A stretch of 18,795 nucleotides of DNA, from positions 1 through 18,795 of the forward strand of contig CALGUT010000188.1 in the NCBI GenBank assembly GCA_937920335.1, written 5' to 3'. Shown piece after piece: positions 1 to 7,491 of the stretch (positions are counted from its first letter, which is position 1; every line of letters begins with the position of its first letter). Both the position numbers and the translations under genes were made by a program. The DNA is from an uncultured Opitutales bacterium. Its GTDB lineage: Bacteria > Verrucomicrobiota > Verrucomicrobiia > Opitutales > UBA2995. The notes beneath the pieces were generated by a model that saw only the letters and a program-made list of their open reading frames with translations, was not told where the DNA came from and did not search any database.

Positions 1-102
1 GGTTGGCACCCTTGCTAATTGTGCAGTTGTTTGATGGTCAAAGAACCGCGCGGTTGCGGTGGATGATTCTGAAATTCTGACGAGCGCTTTGCTTTCTTTC
101 AT
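1..102 (-). CDS. Partial small gene after the J-protein, possibly a CbpM-like chaperone modulator
   Basis: On the minus strand an ATG at 102-100 opens a frame that stays open for 34 codons to the window edge, so only the N-terminus is visible. It begins MKESKALVRIS and ends with AQLARVP, which resembles the start of the helix-turn-helix of MerR-like chaperone modulators. It lies 21 bases after the stop of the J-protein, on the same strand. In many bacteria a cbpM gene follows cbpA and its product binds the J-domain and restrains it. The family call rests mainly on position and on this short stretch, so it is tentative. No Shine-Dalgarno sequence is visible before the ATG. The frame could also be a different small regulator or chance. 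Confidence 0.45.
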   Translation of the reverse strand, partial: MKESKALVRISESSTATARFFDHQTTAQLARVPT

Positions 103-123
103 AAGTCGGTAGACGGGCTGAGT

Positions 124-1077
124 TTACTTGTAGCTGCGTTTTAGGGCCTCCCAGGCTTTTCGCTGGGTTTCGTTGGCGACTTCAGGAGCCTTGATGTGTA
201 TTTCGACGATAAGGTCTCCGGCAGTACGATTGATGGACGGCAGACCTTTCCCTGGGATACGAAAGCGTTTACCTGAAGGCGTGCCTTCCGGGATGTTCAA
301 CCTCACTTTGCCGTCTAGAGTGGGGACCTCTAACTTGTTTCCCAAAGCAGCGTCCCAAGGAGCTACTTCTAGATCGTGATAGAGATCACCCCCGCTAATT
401 CGGAAATCCGGATCGGCAGCAAAGCGAGCTTTTAGAAAAAGGTCTCCCGATTCTCCGGAGCCCTGTCCAGCGTGTCCTTGACGGGCGACACGGATACGTT
501 GTCCCTCGCGAATTCCTGCCGGAATCTTAACATTGTAAGTTTGTACGGCTTCTCGCCCTGTTTCGGAGTCCGTCTTACTCACTGAGACTTGGCGCGTTGC
601 TCCTTTTGAAGCTTCTTGAAGAGTGATCATTATTTCGCCCTCTATATCTCGGCCCCGCATTGAAAAGTCTCTGGTTGCTGCGCCCCCATCCCGAAAACCA
701 CCGAAATCAGAGTGGCCGCCTCCAAAATACTGCTCGAAAAAGTCGCTGAATCCGGTCCCTGAAAAGTGGTATTCACCGCCCTGAGACGTAAATCCTCTGG
801 AAAACCCTCCATCCGGTGAACTGCCATGCCCCTGAGGTCCGAAATCCTGATTCCAGTTAGATCCTAAGGTGTCGTATTTCTTCCGCTTTTCTGGATCTCC
901 GAGCACATCATAGGCTTCTGCAATTTCTTTAAATTTCTCTTCCGCCGCCGCTTTGTCGTCAGCTTTTGACTGGTCAGGGTGATAGATACGAGCCAGTTTG
1001 CGGAAGGTTTTTTTGATGTCCTCCTGAGAAGCGTCTTTTGGCACGCCGAGAATTTTATAATAGTCTTTGTAGTCGAT
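124..1077 (-). CDS. cbpA: J-domain co-chaperone, CbpA type (DnaJ family without zinc finger)
   Basis: This is a cytoplasmic co-chaperone expected to stimulate the ATPase of DnaK and hand it unfolded clients. An N-terminal J-domain carries the HPD motif at residues 33-35. A Gly/Phe-rich linker covers about residues 80-135. Two C-terminal beta-sandwich domains run from about residue 145 to the end. No CxxCxGxG repeats are present, which separates it from DnaJ proper and fits CbpA, as does the length of 317 residues. The coordinates assume that translation starts at an ATC codon (1077-1075), because the J-domain residues DYKDYYKILGV are encoded before the first standard start, GTG at 1044. Starting at GTG would remove J-domain helix I. 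No ATG, GTG, TTG or CTG occurs in frame between the upstream stop (1152-1150) and that GTG. It is divergent from the fabI gene. The family is secure; the start is not. Confidence 0.9.
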   Translation of the reverse strand: MDYKDYYKILGVPKDASQEDIKKTFRKLARIYHPDQSKADDKAAAEEKFKEIAEAYDVLGDPEKRKKYDTLGSNWNQDFGPQGHGSSPDGGFSRGFTSQGGEYHFSGTGFSDFFEQYFGGGHSDFGGFRDGGAATRDFSMRGRDIEGEIMITLQEASKGATRQVSVSKTDSETGREAVQTYNVKIPAGIREGQRIRVARQGHAGQGSGESGDLFLKARFAADPDFRISGGDLYHDLEVAPWDAALGNKLEVPTLDGKVRLNIPEGTPSGKRFRIPGKGLPSINRTAGDLIVEIHIKAPEVANETQRKAWEALKRSYK

Positions 1078-1188
1078 AGTTTGATTATGAAAATTATCCG
1101 TAGAGAAGCAACCGCTATCATCAAAATCAGAATGTGATATGTTTGAGTTTCATAAGAGATACAACCTGTCCTAATGAATACTATAGGG

Positions 1189-1204
1189 GAACGAAATATC
1201 GTTC
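1189..1204. repeat. Short perfect inverted repeat between divergent genes
   Basis: GAACGA at 1189-1194 and TCGTTC at 1199-1204 are perfect inverted copies separated by four bases (AATA). It sits in the roughly 210-base gap between the divergent J-protein and fabI genes, about 87 bases before the fabI start. It could be a small operator or the base of a short hairpin. No T-run follows on either side, so it is not a classic terminator. The rest of this gap is A/T-rich, and I see no convincing -35/-10 pair. Confidence 0.35.
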
Positions 1205-1274
1205 GTAACAACGGGTCTTCTCGTTGCGGCTTCGGACGTATTCGACTAACATAGGTGAATTTCGAACTGGTGTT

Positions 1275-1279
1275 AGGAG
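1275..1279 (+). promoter_or_regulatory. Shine-Dalgarno sequence of fabI
   Basis: AGGAG lies 11 bases before the ATG at 1291. It favours this start over the in-frame ATG at 1255, which lacks such a sequence and would add 12 residues (MNFELVLGDTSI) that are not part of the fold. Confidence 0.7.
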
Positions 1280-1290
1280 ACACCTCAATT

Positions 1291-2064
1291 ATGAATCCAT
1301 TCTCGCTGGCAGGCAAAAAGGGCCTAGTGGTTGGAATCGCAAATGACCGAAGCATTGCTTATGGGTGTGCTCGAAGTTTTGTTGAAGAAGGCGCCGAGCT
1401 CGCGATAACCTATTTGAATGAAAAAGCGGAACCGTATGTGCGACCGCTGGCGGAGAAGCTGAACGCAAAGATCATACTGCCCTGCGATGTGACCGAGTCT
1501 GGTGAGCTGGAGGCTGTTTTTGATGAGATTCGTGAAAGGTGGGGGGAGTTAGATTTTCTCGTCCATGCCATAGCTTATGCGGATAAAGATGATTTACATG
1601 GACGGGTCGTTGACTGCTCTGAAGAAGGCTTTGCCAAGGCGATGTCGGTGTCATGCCATTCGTTCTTACGTATGACCCGCCTCGCCGAGCCGTTGATGAA
1701 AAACGGAGGAAGCCTTCTGACCCTCACATTTTACGGGTCTGAAAAAGTGGTGGAAGGGTACGGTATTATGGGGCCGATAAAGGCCGCTTTAGAATCGTGC
1801 GTAAAATATGCGGCTGCTGAACTCAGCCCTCAGGCCATACGGGTCAACGCGCTCTCGCTGGGTCCCATCCAGACACGGGCAGCTTCCGGCATCCCGGGGT
1901 TCGAAGAGTTGATGAAATCGCTCGTAACTCGCAGCTTTTATGGCAAGGCCGTCACGATCGAGGAAGTTGGAAATGTGGCTGTGCACATGGTGAGCGATGC
2001 ATCGGTTTCGACTACTGGCAGTATCTATTTTGTGGATGGTGGATTCCATAACTCCAGTTGGTAA
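1291..2064 (+). CDS. fabI: Enoyl-[acyl-carrier-protein] reductase (NADH), FabI type
   Basis: It is predicted to reduce the trans-2 double bond of enoyl-ACP (or enoyl-CoA) with NADH in the last step of the fatty-acid elongation cycle, in the cytoplasm. The protein has 257 residues, normal for FabI, with the divergent short-chain dehydrogenase nucleotide motif GIANDRSIAYG at 15-25. The active site is visible as Tyr157 and Lys164 in YGIMGPIK. The position of the first active-site tyrosine of E. coli FabI is Phe147 here, the residue type also found in InhA. The C-terminus has the usual TGSIYFVDGG. The start is set by AGGAG at 1275-1279. It is followed 14 bases later by the hydratase-phosphotransacetylase gene, so the two are very likely co-transcribed. 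That neighbour suggests a role in acyl-CoA or hydroxyacyl metabolism as well as, or in place of, housekeeping lipid synthesis. Confidence 0.88.
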   Translation: MNPFSLAGKKGLVVGIANDRSIAYGCARSFVEEGAELAITYLNEKAEPYVRPLAEKLNAKIILPCDVTESGELEAVFDEIRERWGELDFLVHAIAYADKDDLHGRVVDCSEEGFAKAMSVSCHSFLRMTRLAEPLMKNGGSLLTLTFYGSEKVVEGYGIMGPIKAALESCVKYAAAELSPQAIRVNALSLGPIQTRAASGIPGFEELMKSLVTRSFYGKAVTIEEVGNVAVHMVSDASVSTTGSIYFVDGGFHNSSW

Positions 2065-2065
2065 A

Positions 2066-2070
2066 AGGGG
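2066..2070 (+). promoter_or_regulatory. Shine-Dalgarno sequence of the MaoC-PTA gene
   Basis: AGGGG, just after the fabI stop, lies eight bases before the ATG at 2079. It supports that ATG over an upstream in-frame TTG at 2058, which overlaps the end of fabI. Confidence 0.6.
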
Positions 2071-2078
2071 TTGTAATC

Positions 2079-3530
2079 ATGAAAACATCTGAGGAAAACA
2101 AGGCGCTGATTTGTAATCGAACATTCGACGAAATGGAGGTCGGAGAGTCAGCGACTTTGCACCGTGTTCTATCGAAAGATGATATTTTGTTGTTTGCTGC
2201 TGTTTCTGGGGATGTAAATCCTGCCCATGTGGATGAAGAATTCGCGCGCAGTGATTTGTTCCACAAAATCATAGCCCACGGTATGTGGGGTGCGGCGCTG
2301 ATATCGACGGTATTGGGAACTGAGTTACCCGGACCGGGCACGATATACCTCGGGCAGACGCTGCGGTTTAAGAGACCTGTCAGTATAGGTGATTCGATTG
2401 CCACGACGGTTACTGTGAAAGAAAAGATACCTGGGAAATCGCGGGTAGTATTCACTTGCTGCTGCCTCAATCAATTGGGTGAGGAAGTCATTTCCGGCGA
2501 AGCGGAAGTATTGGCCCCACAGAAGAAGATCACCCGCCAGCGCAAATCGTTGCCTGAGGTGAAGTTGATTGAACGCTTTGCCCGTTTTCAAGAACTGATT
2601 CGGAAGGCGGAATCGTTGCCTGTCATCAAAACCGCAGTGGTGCATCCGGTCGACAAAGAGACGCTGTCGAGCTGTATAGAGGCTCATAAAGACTATTTGA
2701 TCGAGCCGGTTTTGATCGGGCCGGAATTCAAGATTCGTGCGGTGGCTGAAGCTGAGGGTATGGACCTTCAAGACTTCAAGATCATCTCTGTTGAGCATAG
2801 TCATGCTGCTGCGGAGCGGGCCGCACAAATGGCTGCGACGGGGGAGGTTCAATTGATTATGAAAGGAACCTTATCCTCCGATGAACTGCTGTTGGTTTTG
2901 GGAAAACACCCACACCTTGCAACCAACCGAAGTGTTACTCACGTGCATGCGTTGGATATACCAACCTTTCCTCGAACCCTCTTCATGACGGACACTGAAT
3001 TGAATGTAATGCAGGACCTGACGGCGAAGATCGGGATTGTTCAAAACGCGGTAGATCTCTTGCATGCAGTGGGCAGTGCACTCCCAAAAGTGGCCATACT
3101 TTCGGCCAGTGACTTAGTGGATTTGAAGATGCAATCCACGATTGATGCGGCTGCACTTTGCAAGATGGCTCAGCGCAATCAAATTACCGGTGCCATCGTG
3201 GACGGTCCAATGCCATTCGACATGGCTGTATCGAGCGAAAAGATGGACGAATATACCTACCATTCGGCGGTGGCAGGAAATGCAGAGATCCTGGTCGTGC
3301 CTGACATGGAAGCCGGTCGTATACTGGTGCAGCAGCTGGTTCGACTTATTGACGCAAGCGCTGCTGGAATCGTATTGGGTTATCGGGTTCCTGTGATCAT
3401 GCCGGGGCCTCAAGATAATGTGCGGACCTGTGAAGCGTCCTGCGCTTTGGCCGCCATGTGGGTTGATTACTTCGAAAAGTCTAATGCAAAGACAAAGATG
3501 CCACCCCTGCGAACTGCCCCTTTGGCATGA
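2079..3530 (+). CDS. Bifunctional MaoC-type enoyl-CoA hydratase / phosphate acetyl- or butyryltransferase
   Basis: This is a two-domain fusion of 483 residues. Residues about 12-145 form a MaoC-like hot-dog (R)-specific hydratase with the catalytic pair Asp45 and His50 in GDVNPAH, followed by the family motif IAHGM. It should interconvert trans-2-enoyl-CoA and (R)-3-hydroxyacyl-CoA. Residues about 165-475 form a PTA_PTB domain, which exchanges acyl-CoA and phosphate for acyl phosphate and CoA. Typical stretches include IMKGTLSSDELL and GAIVDGPMPFDMA. Fusions of this layout are known and are often encoded beside fabI and acetate kinase. Here the next gene is an ADP-forming acyl-CoA ligase and no kinase is in sight, so the fate of any acyl phosphate is unclear. 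Chain-length preference cannot be told from the sequence. Confidence 0.9.
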   Translation: MKTSEENKALICNRTFDEMEVGESATLHRVLSKDDILLFAAVSGDVNPAHVDEEFARSDLFHKIIAHGMWGAALISTVLGTELPGPGTIYLGQTLRFKRPVSIGDSIATTVTVKEKIPGKSRVVFTCCCLNQLGEEVISGEAEVLAPQKKITRQRKSLPEVKLIERFARFQELIRKAESLPVIKTAVVHPVDKETLSSCIEAHKDYLIEPVLIGPEFKIRAVAEAEGMDLQDFKIISVEHSHAAAERAAQMAATGEVQLIMKGTLSSDELLLVLGKHPHLATNRSVTHVHALDIPTFPRTLFMTDTELNVMQDLTAKIGIVQNAVDLLHAVGSALPKVAILSASDLVDLKMQSTIDAAALCKMAQRNQITGAIVDGPMPFDMAVSSEKMDEYTYHSAVAGNAEILVVPDMEAGRILVQQLVRLIDASAAGIVLGYRVPVIMPGPQDNVRTCEASCALAAMWVDYFEKSNAKTKMPPLRTAPLA

Positions 3531-3557
3531 TATCAAATACTACACCCCCCCGGAACA

Positions 3558-5684
3558 ATGAACCGTAATTTACACTATTTCTTTCACCCGGAATCGATTG
3601 CCGTAATCGGTGCTTCCGCGAATCCTGATAGCCTTGGTTACAAGGTAATGAAAAATATGATGTATGGAGGGTTTGCGGGGCCGGTTATGCCGGTGAATCC
3701 GAAGTATGAATCGGTATCGGGCGTGTTGACTTATGCCAAGGTAGAAGACCTGCCTCGGGTAGCAGATCTGGCGGTTATTTGCACGCCGCCAGCCATGATT
3801 CCCGGATTGATACAATCGCTGGGCCGAAGGGGTACGAAAGCGGCCGTGGTATTGACTGCGGGCTTAGAAGCGGAATCCACTCCCGGTGGCCCGTCATTTC
3901 AAGTCCTCATGCTGGATGCTGCACTAAAGCATGGGATACGGATCCTTGGACCGAACTGTCTCGGGTTGATGGTGCCGGGCTCTGGTATCAATGCCAGTTT
4001 TGCCCATACGGATTCTCTGACGGGGTCGCTTGCGTTCGTGAGCCAGTCCGGAGCCTTTTCAACCGGGGTGCTCGATTGGGCAAAATCGAGTGGTATCGGA
4101 TTTTCCTGTTTCATTTCATTGGGTAACAGCGCGGACGTCAATTTCAGTGATGCGTTGGAGTACCTCTCCGAGGATGCGAACACCAGCGCCATACTTCTCT
4201 ACATAGAATCGATCAAGGATGCACCGGCCTTCATGAGAGCCGCTACCAAGGCTGCTCAAAAGAAACCGGTAATCGCGATCAAATCCGGGCGCGTAGCAGA
4301 TGCGCAAAAGGCAGCAGCCTCGCATACCGGAGCGCTAGCCGGGTCGGATGAGGTATATGAAGCGGCGTTTCGTCAATCGGGTATCCTGCGGGTTCCGTCG
4401 ATTGAAGATTTGTTCGGGGCCGTTGAAACTCTCGGGAAGGCCAAACCACTCAAGGGAAACGGGCTTGCTATTTTTTCCAATGGAGGAGGGCCGGGAGTCA
4501 TGGCGACCGATAGCCTTGTTATGAACCAAGGGCGTCTGGCTCGATTCTCAGACGCGACTATGGAGAGGCTCAATGGCGTGCTACCCGCGAAATGGTCGAA
4601 AGCAAATCCGGTCGATATTATTGGGGATGCGCCGCCGCAACGGTATGTCGATACGTTGAAAGTACTCGTAGATGACGCGGACACCGCGGCCATCTTATTC
4701 ATCAATGCACCTTCTGCCATTGTACCGAGCGAGGTAATAGCAGAAGCGATGCTTGATACCGCTCGAAACGCTTCCAAAACCGTATTCACTTGTTGGCTGG
4801 GTCGGGATGGTGTTGCGCGGGCCAAGAACCTGTTTTCTGATGTCCGTATCCCTTGTTTCGATACACCTGAAGATGCTGTGCAAGCTTTCATTCACATGAG
4901 TCGTTACCGGAAGATTCAATGGTTCATCGCCGGTGAGGCGGAGAAAGATGATTGGGTTGAAAAACTGGACCGCTCCCGCATTCGCGAAATCTTTGCAGAC
5001 GTATCGGGTGAGCATCGGGATCTACTCACTGAGCCGGAGGCTAAAGCGGTATTGGCAGCGGCTGGATTGCCAGTTACGAATACGCGAACTGCATCGGATC
5101 CAGAGACCTGTCTAGCCATGGCAGAGTCCATCGGCTACCCTGTGGTGCTTAAGATTATTTCACCGGATATCTCCCACAAATCCGATGTTGGGGGGGTTGC
5201 TCTTAACCTTGAAAATGATGAGGCGGTGAAGGCTGCTGCAGAAGCAATGTTAGCCAGAGTGAGGTCGATACGGCCGGATGCACAAATCACCGGATTCTCG
5301 ATCCAACAGATGGTCAAGATGCCGAGTGCCCACGAGTTGATCATAGGGTCGACTCGCGATCCTGTGTTTGGCCCGATCATTATGTTTGGGCATGGTGGCA
5401 CGGCAGTTGAGGTGATCCGCGACCATTCAGTGGCACTTCCTCCCATAACGCGAGCGATAGCTGAAGATATGGTGAATCAGACACGGGTGTCGCGGCTACT
5501 GGCCGGTTACCGCGATCGGCCAAAAGCGAAAATGGAAGCCATTTACGAGGCGATCATCCGAGTTTCACAGCTGGTGCTTGCATTTCCGGAAATCGCGGAG
5601 CTGGACGTCAATCCCCTGTTGGCCAACGACGAACGGGTGACTGCGATTGATGCGCGAATCCGATTAGCGGTAAATGACGGGTGA
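3558..5684 (+). CDS. ADP-forming acyl-CoA ligase (acetate-CoA ligase family), fused alpha and beta parts
   Basis: It is predicted to convert acyl-CoA, ADP and phosphate to a free acid, CoA and ATP, or the reverse. The 708-residue chain joins both subunits of the NDP-forming family. A CoA-binding Rossmann domain at about 8-135 begins IAVIGASANPDSLGYK. Two succinyl-CoA-ligase-like domains follow at about 150-460, and an ATP-grasp_5 domain occupies about 490-705. His256 in ASHTGALAGSDE matches the phosphohistidine of the alpha part. His540 in ISHKSDVGGV matches the second histidine, which carries phosphate to the nucleotide in the beta part. The gap to the MaoC-PTA gene is 27 bases, so it belongs to the same transcription unit. 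Only a weak ribosome site precedes the ATG. Substrate could be acetate, propionate, butyrate or a hydroxy acid; some members of this family are protein acetyltransferases, but no GNAT domain is present here. Confidence 0.9.
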   Translation: MNRNLHYFFHPESIAVIGASANPDSLGYKVMKNMMYGGFAGPVMPVNPKYESVSGVLTYAKVEDLPRVADLAVICTPPAMIPGLIQSLGRRGTKAAVVLTAGLEAESTPGGPSFQVLMLDAALKHGIRILGPNCLGLMVPGSGINASFAHTDSLTGSLAFVSQSGAFSTGVLDWAKSSGIGFSCFISLGNSADVNFSDALEYLSEDANTSAILLYIESIKDAPAFMRAATKAAQKKPVIAIKSGRVADAQKAAASHTGALAGSDEVYEAAFRQSGILRVPSIEDLFGAVETLGKAKPLKGNGLAIFSNGGGPGVMATDSLVMNQGRLARFSDATMERLNGVLPAKWSKANPVDIIGDAPPQRYVDTLKVLVDDADTAAILFINAPSAIVPSEVIAEAMLDTARNASKTVFTCWLGRDGVARAKNLFSDVRIPCFDTPEDAVQAFIHMSRYRKIQWFIAGEAEKDDWVEKLDRSRIREIFADVSGEHRDLLTEPEAKAVLAAAGLPVTNTRTASDPETCLAMAESIGYPVVLKIISPDISHKSDVGGVALNLENDEAVKAAAEAMLARVRSIRPDAQITGFSIQQMVKMPSAHELIIGSTRDPVFGPIIMFGHGGTAVEVIRDHSVALPPITRAIAEDMVNQTRVSRLLAGYRDRPKAKMEAIYEAIIRVSQLVLAFPEIAELDVNPLLANDERVTAIDARIRLAVNDG

Positions 5685-5797
5685 GGGATATTTGGGAACC
5701 TCTTGTATTACCAAGGCTAGCCCCAACTTTCGGGATCCGACTCGTTACCCGATGATTCGTAGGCATTTATTGTGAGAATCCAACGATTAATCCTTGA

Positions 5798-5826
5798 TTT
5801 GCACTGTATCCGGATCATCGTGCAAA
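5798..5826. repeat. Interrupted palindrome in front of the peptide-modification locus
   Basis: Arms TTTGCAC (5798-5804) and GTGCAAA (5820-5826) are perfect inverted copies around a 15-base centre. That centre itself contains the 8-bp palindrome ATCCGGAT (5808-5815), shifted half a base from the outer axis. The element ends seven bases before the ATG of the RimB-like gene. It sits in the 149-base gap that separates the acyl-CoA cassette from the following genes. It could be an operator or an mRNA hairpin that covers the start. Nothing else in the gap is convincing, and I cannot point to a clear promoter. Confidence 0.5.
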
Positions 5827-5833
5827 ATTAAGA

Positions 5834-6280
5834 ATGTCTGAACAAGAAGTGATAGGGTGGAAGGAATCGATAGATTTGCCCGATCTAGGCGTGAGAAACA
5901 TGTTGGCTAAGGCCGATACAGGAGCTCGGAGCTCTGCGTTGGACGTGAAGAATATTAAGGAGTTGGAGGGGGGTCGAATTCGTTTCGATATCATTCTCGA
6001 TCGGAAAGATCGTACCCGAACCAAAACAGTGGTTGCCAAGATCGCCCATCAAAAGCATGTTCGGTCCAGTAATGGACAGGTGCACGAGCGTTACTTTATT
6101 AAAACCAAAATACGTATCGGCACAAAAACCAAAGAAGTTGATTTTAGTCTCGTTTGCCGCAAGGCGATGGTGTGCCGTATTCTACTTGGCCGGAAGGCAC
6201 TTGAAAATGATTTCCTGGTAGACTCATCCCGTAAATATCAATCGCGACCCAGACGGAAAGTCGTCGATTTTGACATCTAA
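5834..6280 (+). CDS. RimB-like retropepsin-fold protein (formerly 'ATP-dependent zinc protease', RimK-associated)
   Basis: This is a small protein of 148 residues that is nearly all one domain of the family usually annotated as RimK/LysX or putative ATP-dependent zinc protease. The aspartic-protease-like motif Asp28-Thr29-Gly30-Ala31 lies in KADTGARSSALDV, and the C-terminal half has the usual LLGRKAL...FLVD segment. Family members are often encoded beside rimK; in pseudomonads RimB works together with RimK in control of ribosomal protein S6 glutamylation. Here it lies 11 bases before a rimK-type gene. A role in trimming or limiting the ligase product is an inference. There is no signal peptide or membrane segment, so it should act in the cytoplasm. 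No Shine-Dalgarno sequence is visible; the ATG follows AAAATTAAGA. Confidence 0.85.
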   Translation: MSEQEVIGWKESIDLPDLGVRNMLAKADTGARSSALDVKNIKELEGGRIRFDIILDRKDRTRTKTVVAKIAHQKHVRSSNGQVHERYFIKTKIRIGTKTKEVDFSLVCRKAMVCRILLGRKALENDFLVDSSRKYQSRPRRKVVDFDI

Positions 6281-6291
6281 CTCAAGTAATT

Positions 6292-7491
6292 ATGGAGCCA
6301 TTAAAGATTGCAATTCTATCACGTGGACCACGCCTTTACAGTACGAAGCGGCTTAAAGAAGCCGTCGAGGCGCGAGGGCACAAAGCCACGATCTTAAACC
6401 CGTTAAAATTCGGCATGTATGTAGAATCTGGAAGCCCGGATCTCACTTACAATGGGAAGAATCTTTCTGACTATGATGCCGTGATCCCTCGTATCGGAAC
6501 GTCCATCACGTTTTACGGAGCCGCCGTCGTAAGACAGTTCGAACAAATGGGGGTATTTTGCGTAAATACCGCCGACGCTATTACCGCTTCGCGAGATAAG
6601 TTATATTCGATGCAGGCGTTGAGTCGCCATAAAGTAGGTATCGCATCCACGGCCTTTGTGAAAAACCAGAAGGATACTCTTCGGGCTATTCAGGCTATGG
6701 GAGGAGCTCCTGTTGTGATAAAGCTGTTATCCGGAACTCAGGGCATCGGCGTGATTTTGGCGGAAACTGATAAGGTGGCTGAAGCGATCATTGAAACCCT
6801 TAGCAGTGCGCAGCAAAACGTGTTGATTCAAAAATTTGTGTCTGAAAGTAAAGGTCGCGATATTCGTGCGTTTGTTGTCGGAGATAAGGTGGTAGGAGCG
6901 ATGCGTCGTGTGGCCGCCGGAACAGAATTTCGCAGCAACGTTCACCGTGGAGGTTCCACTGAAATTGTCGAACTTGACGAAGAGTATGAGAGAACTGCCG
7001 TTCAGGCAGCACAGATTCTGAACCTCAAAGTAGCAGGTGTGGACATGTTAGAGGGCAAAGATGGTCCGGTAATTATGGAGGTGAATTCTTCGCCGGGACT
7101 GGAGGGCATCGAAGGTGCAACAGGTATCGATATAGCTGGAGAGATCGTCAAATACATCGAACAGCAAATACAGTTTGGCAATTCGGACATCCACCAAAGG
7201 CTTCGATTGACCAAGGGATACTCAGTCGTCGAGTTCACGGTTGAAGCAAATTCAGAATTGGTGGGTAAGGCTATTTCTACTTCTGGACTTCGCGAACGAG
7301 ATATCGTCATTCTACGTATCCGCAGAGGCGGTGAGCAAATACCGAATCCAAAAGGGTCCCGTGAATTGATGTCAGGTGACTTGTTGCTCTGTTATGGAAA
7401 CCAGGGAGCCTTAAAGAGTTATCTGCCGACACTCGTTCGCAAAAAACGAAAGAAAAAAGTAGTCAAGAAAACTTCCAGTTCTGAAAAGTAA
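6292..7491 (+). CDS. rimK: RimK-type ATP-grasp glutamate ligase with C-terminal RCK_C (TrkA-C) domain
   Basis: Residues 1-300 closely follow E. coli RimK, which adds glutamate residues to the C-terminus of ribosomal protein S6. Visible parts are the N-terminal MEPLKIAILSRG, the PRIGTSITFYG loop, the nucleotide-binding GTQGIGVILAET, the FRSNVHRGG loop, and the metal-binding pair Glu263 and Asn265 in MEVNSSPGLEGIE. The protein has 399 residues rather than about 300. The extra part at about 309-380 reads as an RCK_C/TrkA-C domain, a small ligand-binding fold best known from potassium channels and transporters. A lysine-rich tail follows from about residue 383. The gene overlaps the next one by a single base (TAATG), so they should be translated together. 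The target may be S6 or a product of this locus; the added domain suggests control by a small ligand. Confidence 0.88.
   Translation: MEPLKIAILSRGPRLYSTKRLKEAVEARGHKATILNPLKFGMYVESGSPDLTYNGKNLSDYDAVIPRIGTSITFYGAAVVRQFEQMGVFCVNTADAITASRDKLYSMQALSRHKVGIASTAFVKNQKDTLRAIQAMGGAPVVIKLLSGTQGIGVILAETDKVAEAIIETLSSAQQNVLIQKFVSESKGRDIRAFVVGDKVVGAMRRVAAGTEFRSNVHRGGSTEIVELDEEYERTAVQAAQILNLKVAGVDMLEGKDGPVIMEVNSSPGLEGIEGATGIDIAGEIVKYIEQQIQFGNSDIHQRLRLTKGYSVVEFTVEANSELVGKAISTSGLRERDIVILRIRRGGEQIPNPKGSRELMSGDLLLCYGNQGALKSYLPTLVRKKRKKKVVKKTSSSEK

Noticed and set aside
1255..1290. Upstream ATG as start of fabI
   Set aside because: It would add 12 residues outside the fold and lacks a ribosome site, while the ATG at 1291 has AGGAG before it and gives the usual length.
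864..1355. 163-codon open frame on the minus strand that overlaps the J-protein start and the fabI start
   Set aside because: Its translation is low-complexity Thr/Lys/Arg/Ile-rich and matches no family. It overlaps two well-supported genes in other frames.
4373..4891. 172-codon minus-strand frame inside the acyl-CoA ligase gene
   Set aside because: It is a shadow of the plus-strand gene and has no recognisable domain. The same holds for the other long antisense frames at 2325-2852, 3114-3536, 12088-12483 and 13535-13894.
5685..5790. Terminator between the acyl-CoA ligase gene and the RimB-like gene
   Set aside because: Short G/C matches exist (for example CCC...GGG near 5720-5735), but there is no stable stem followed by a T-run.
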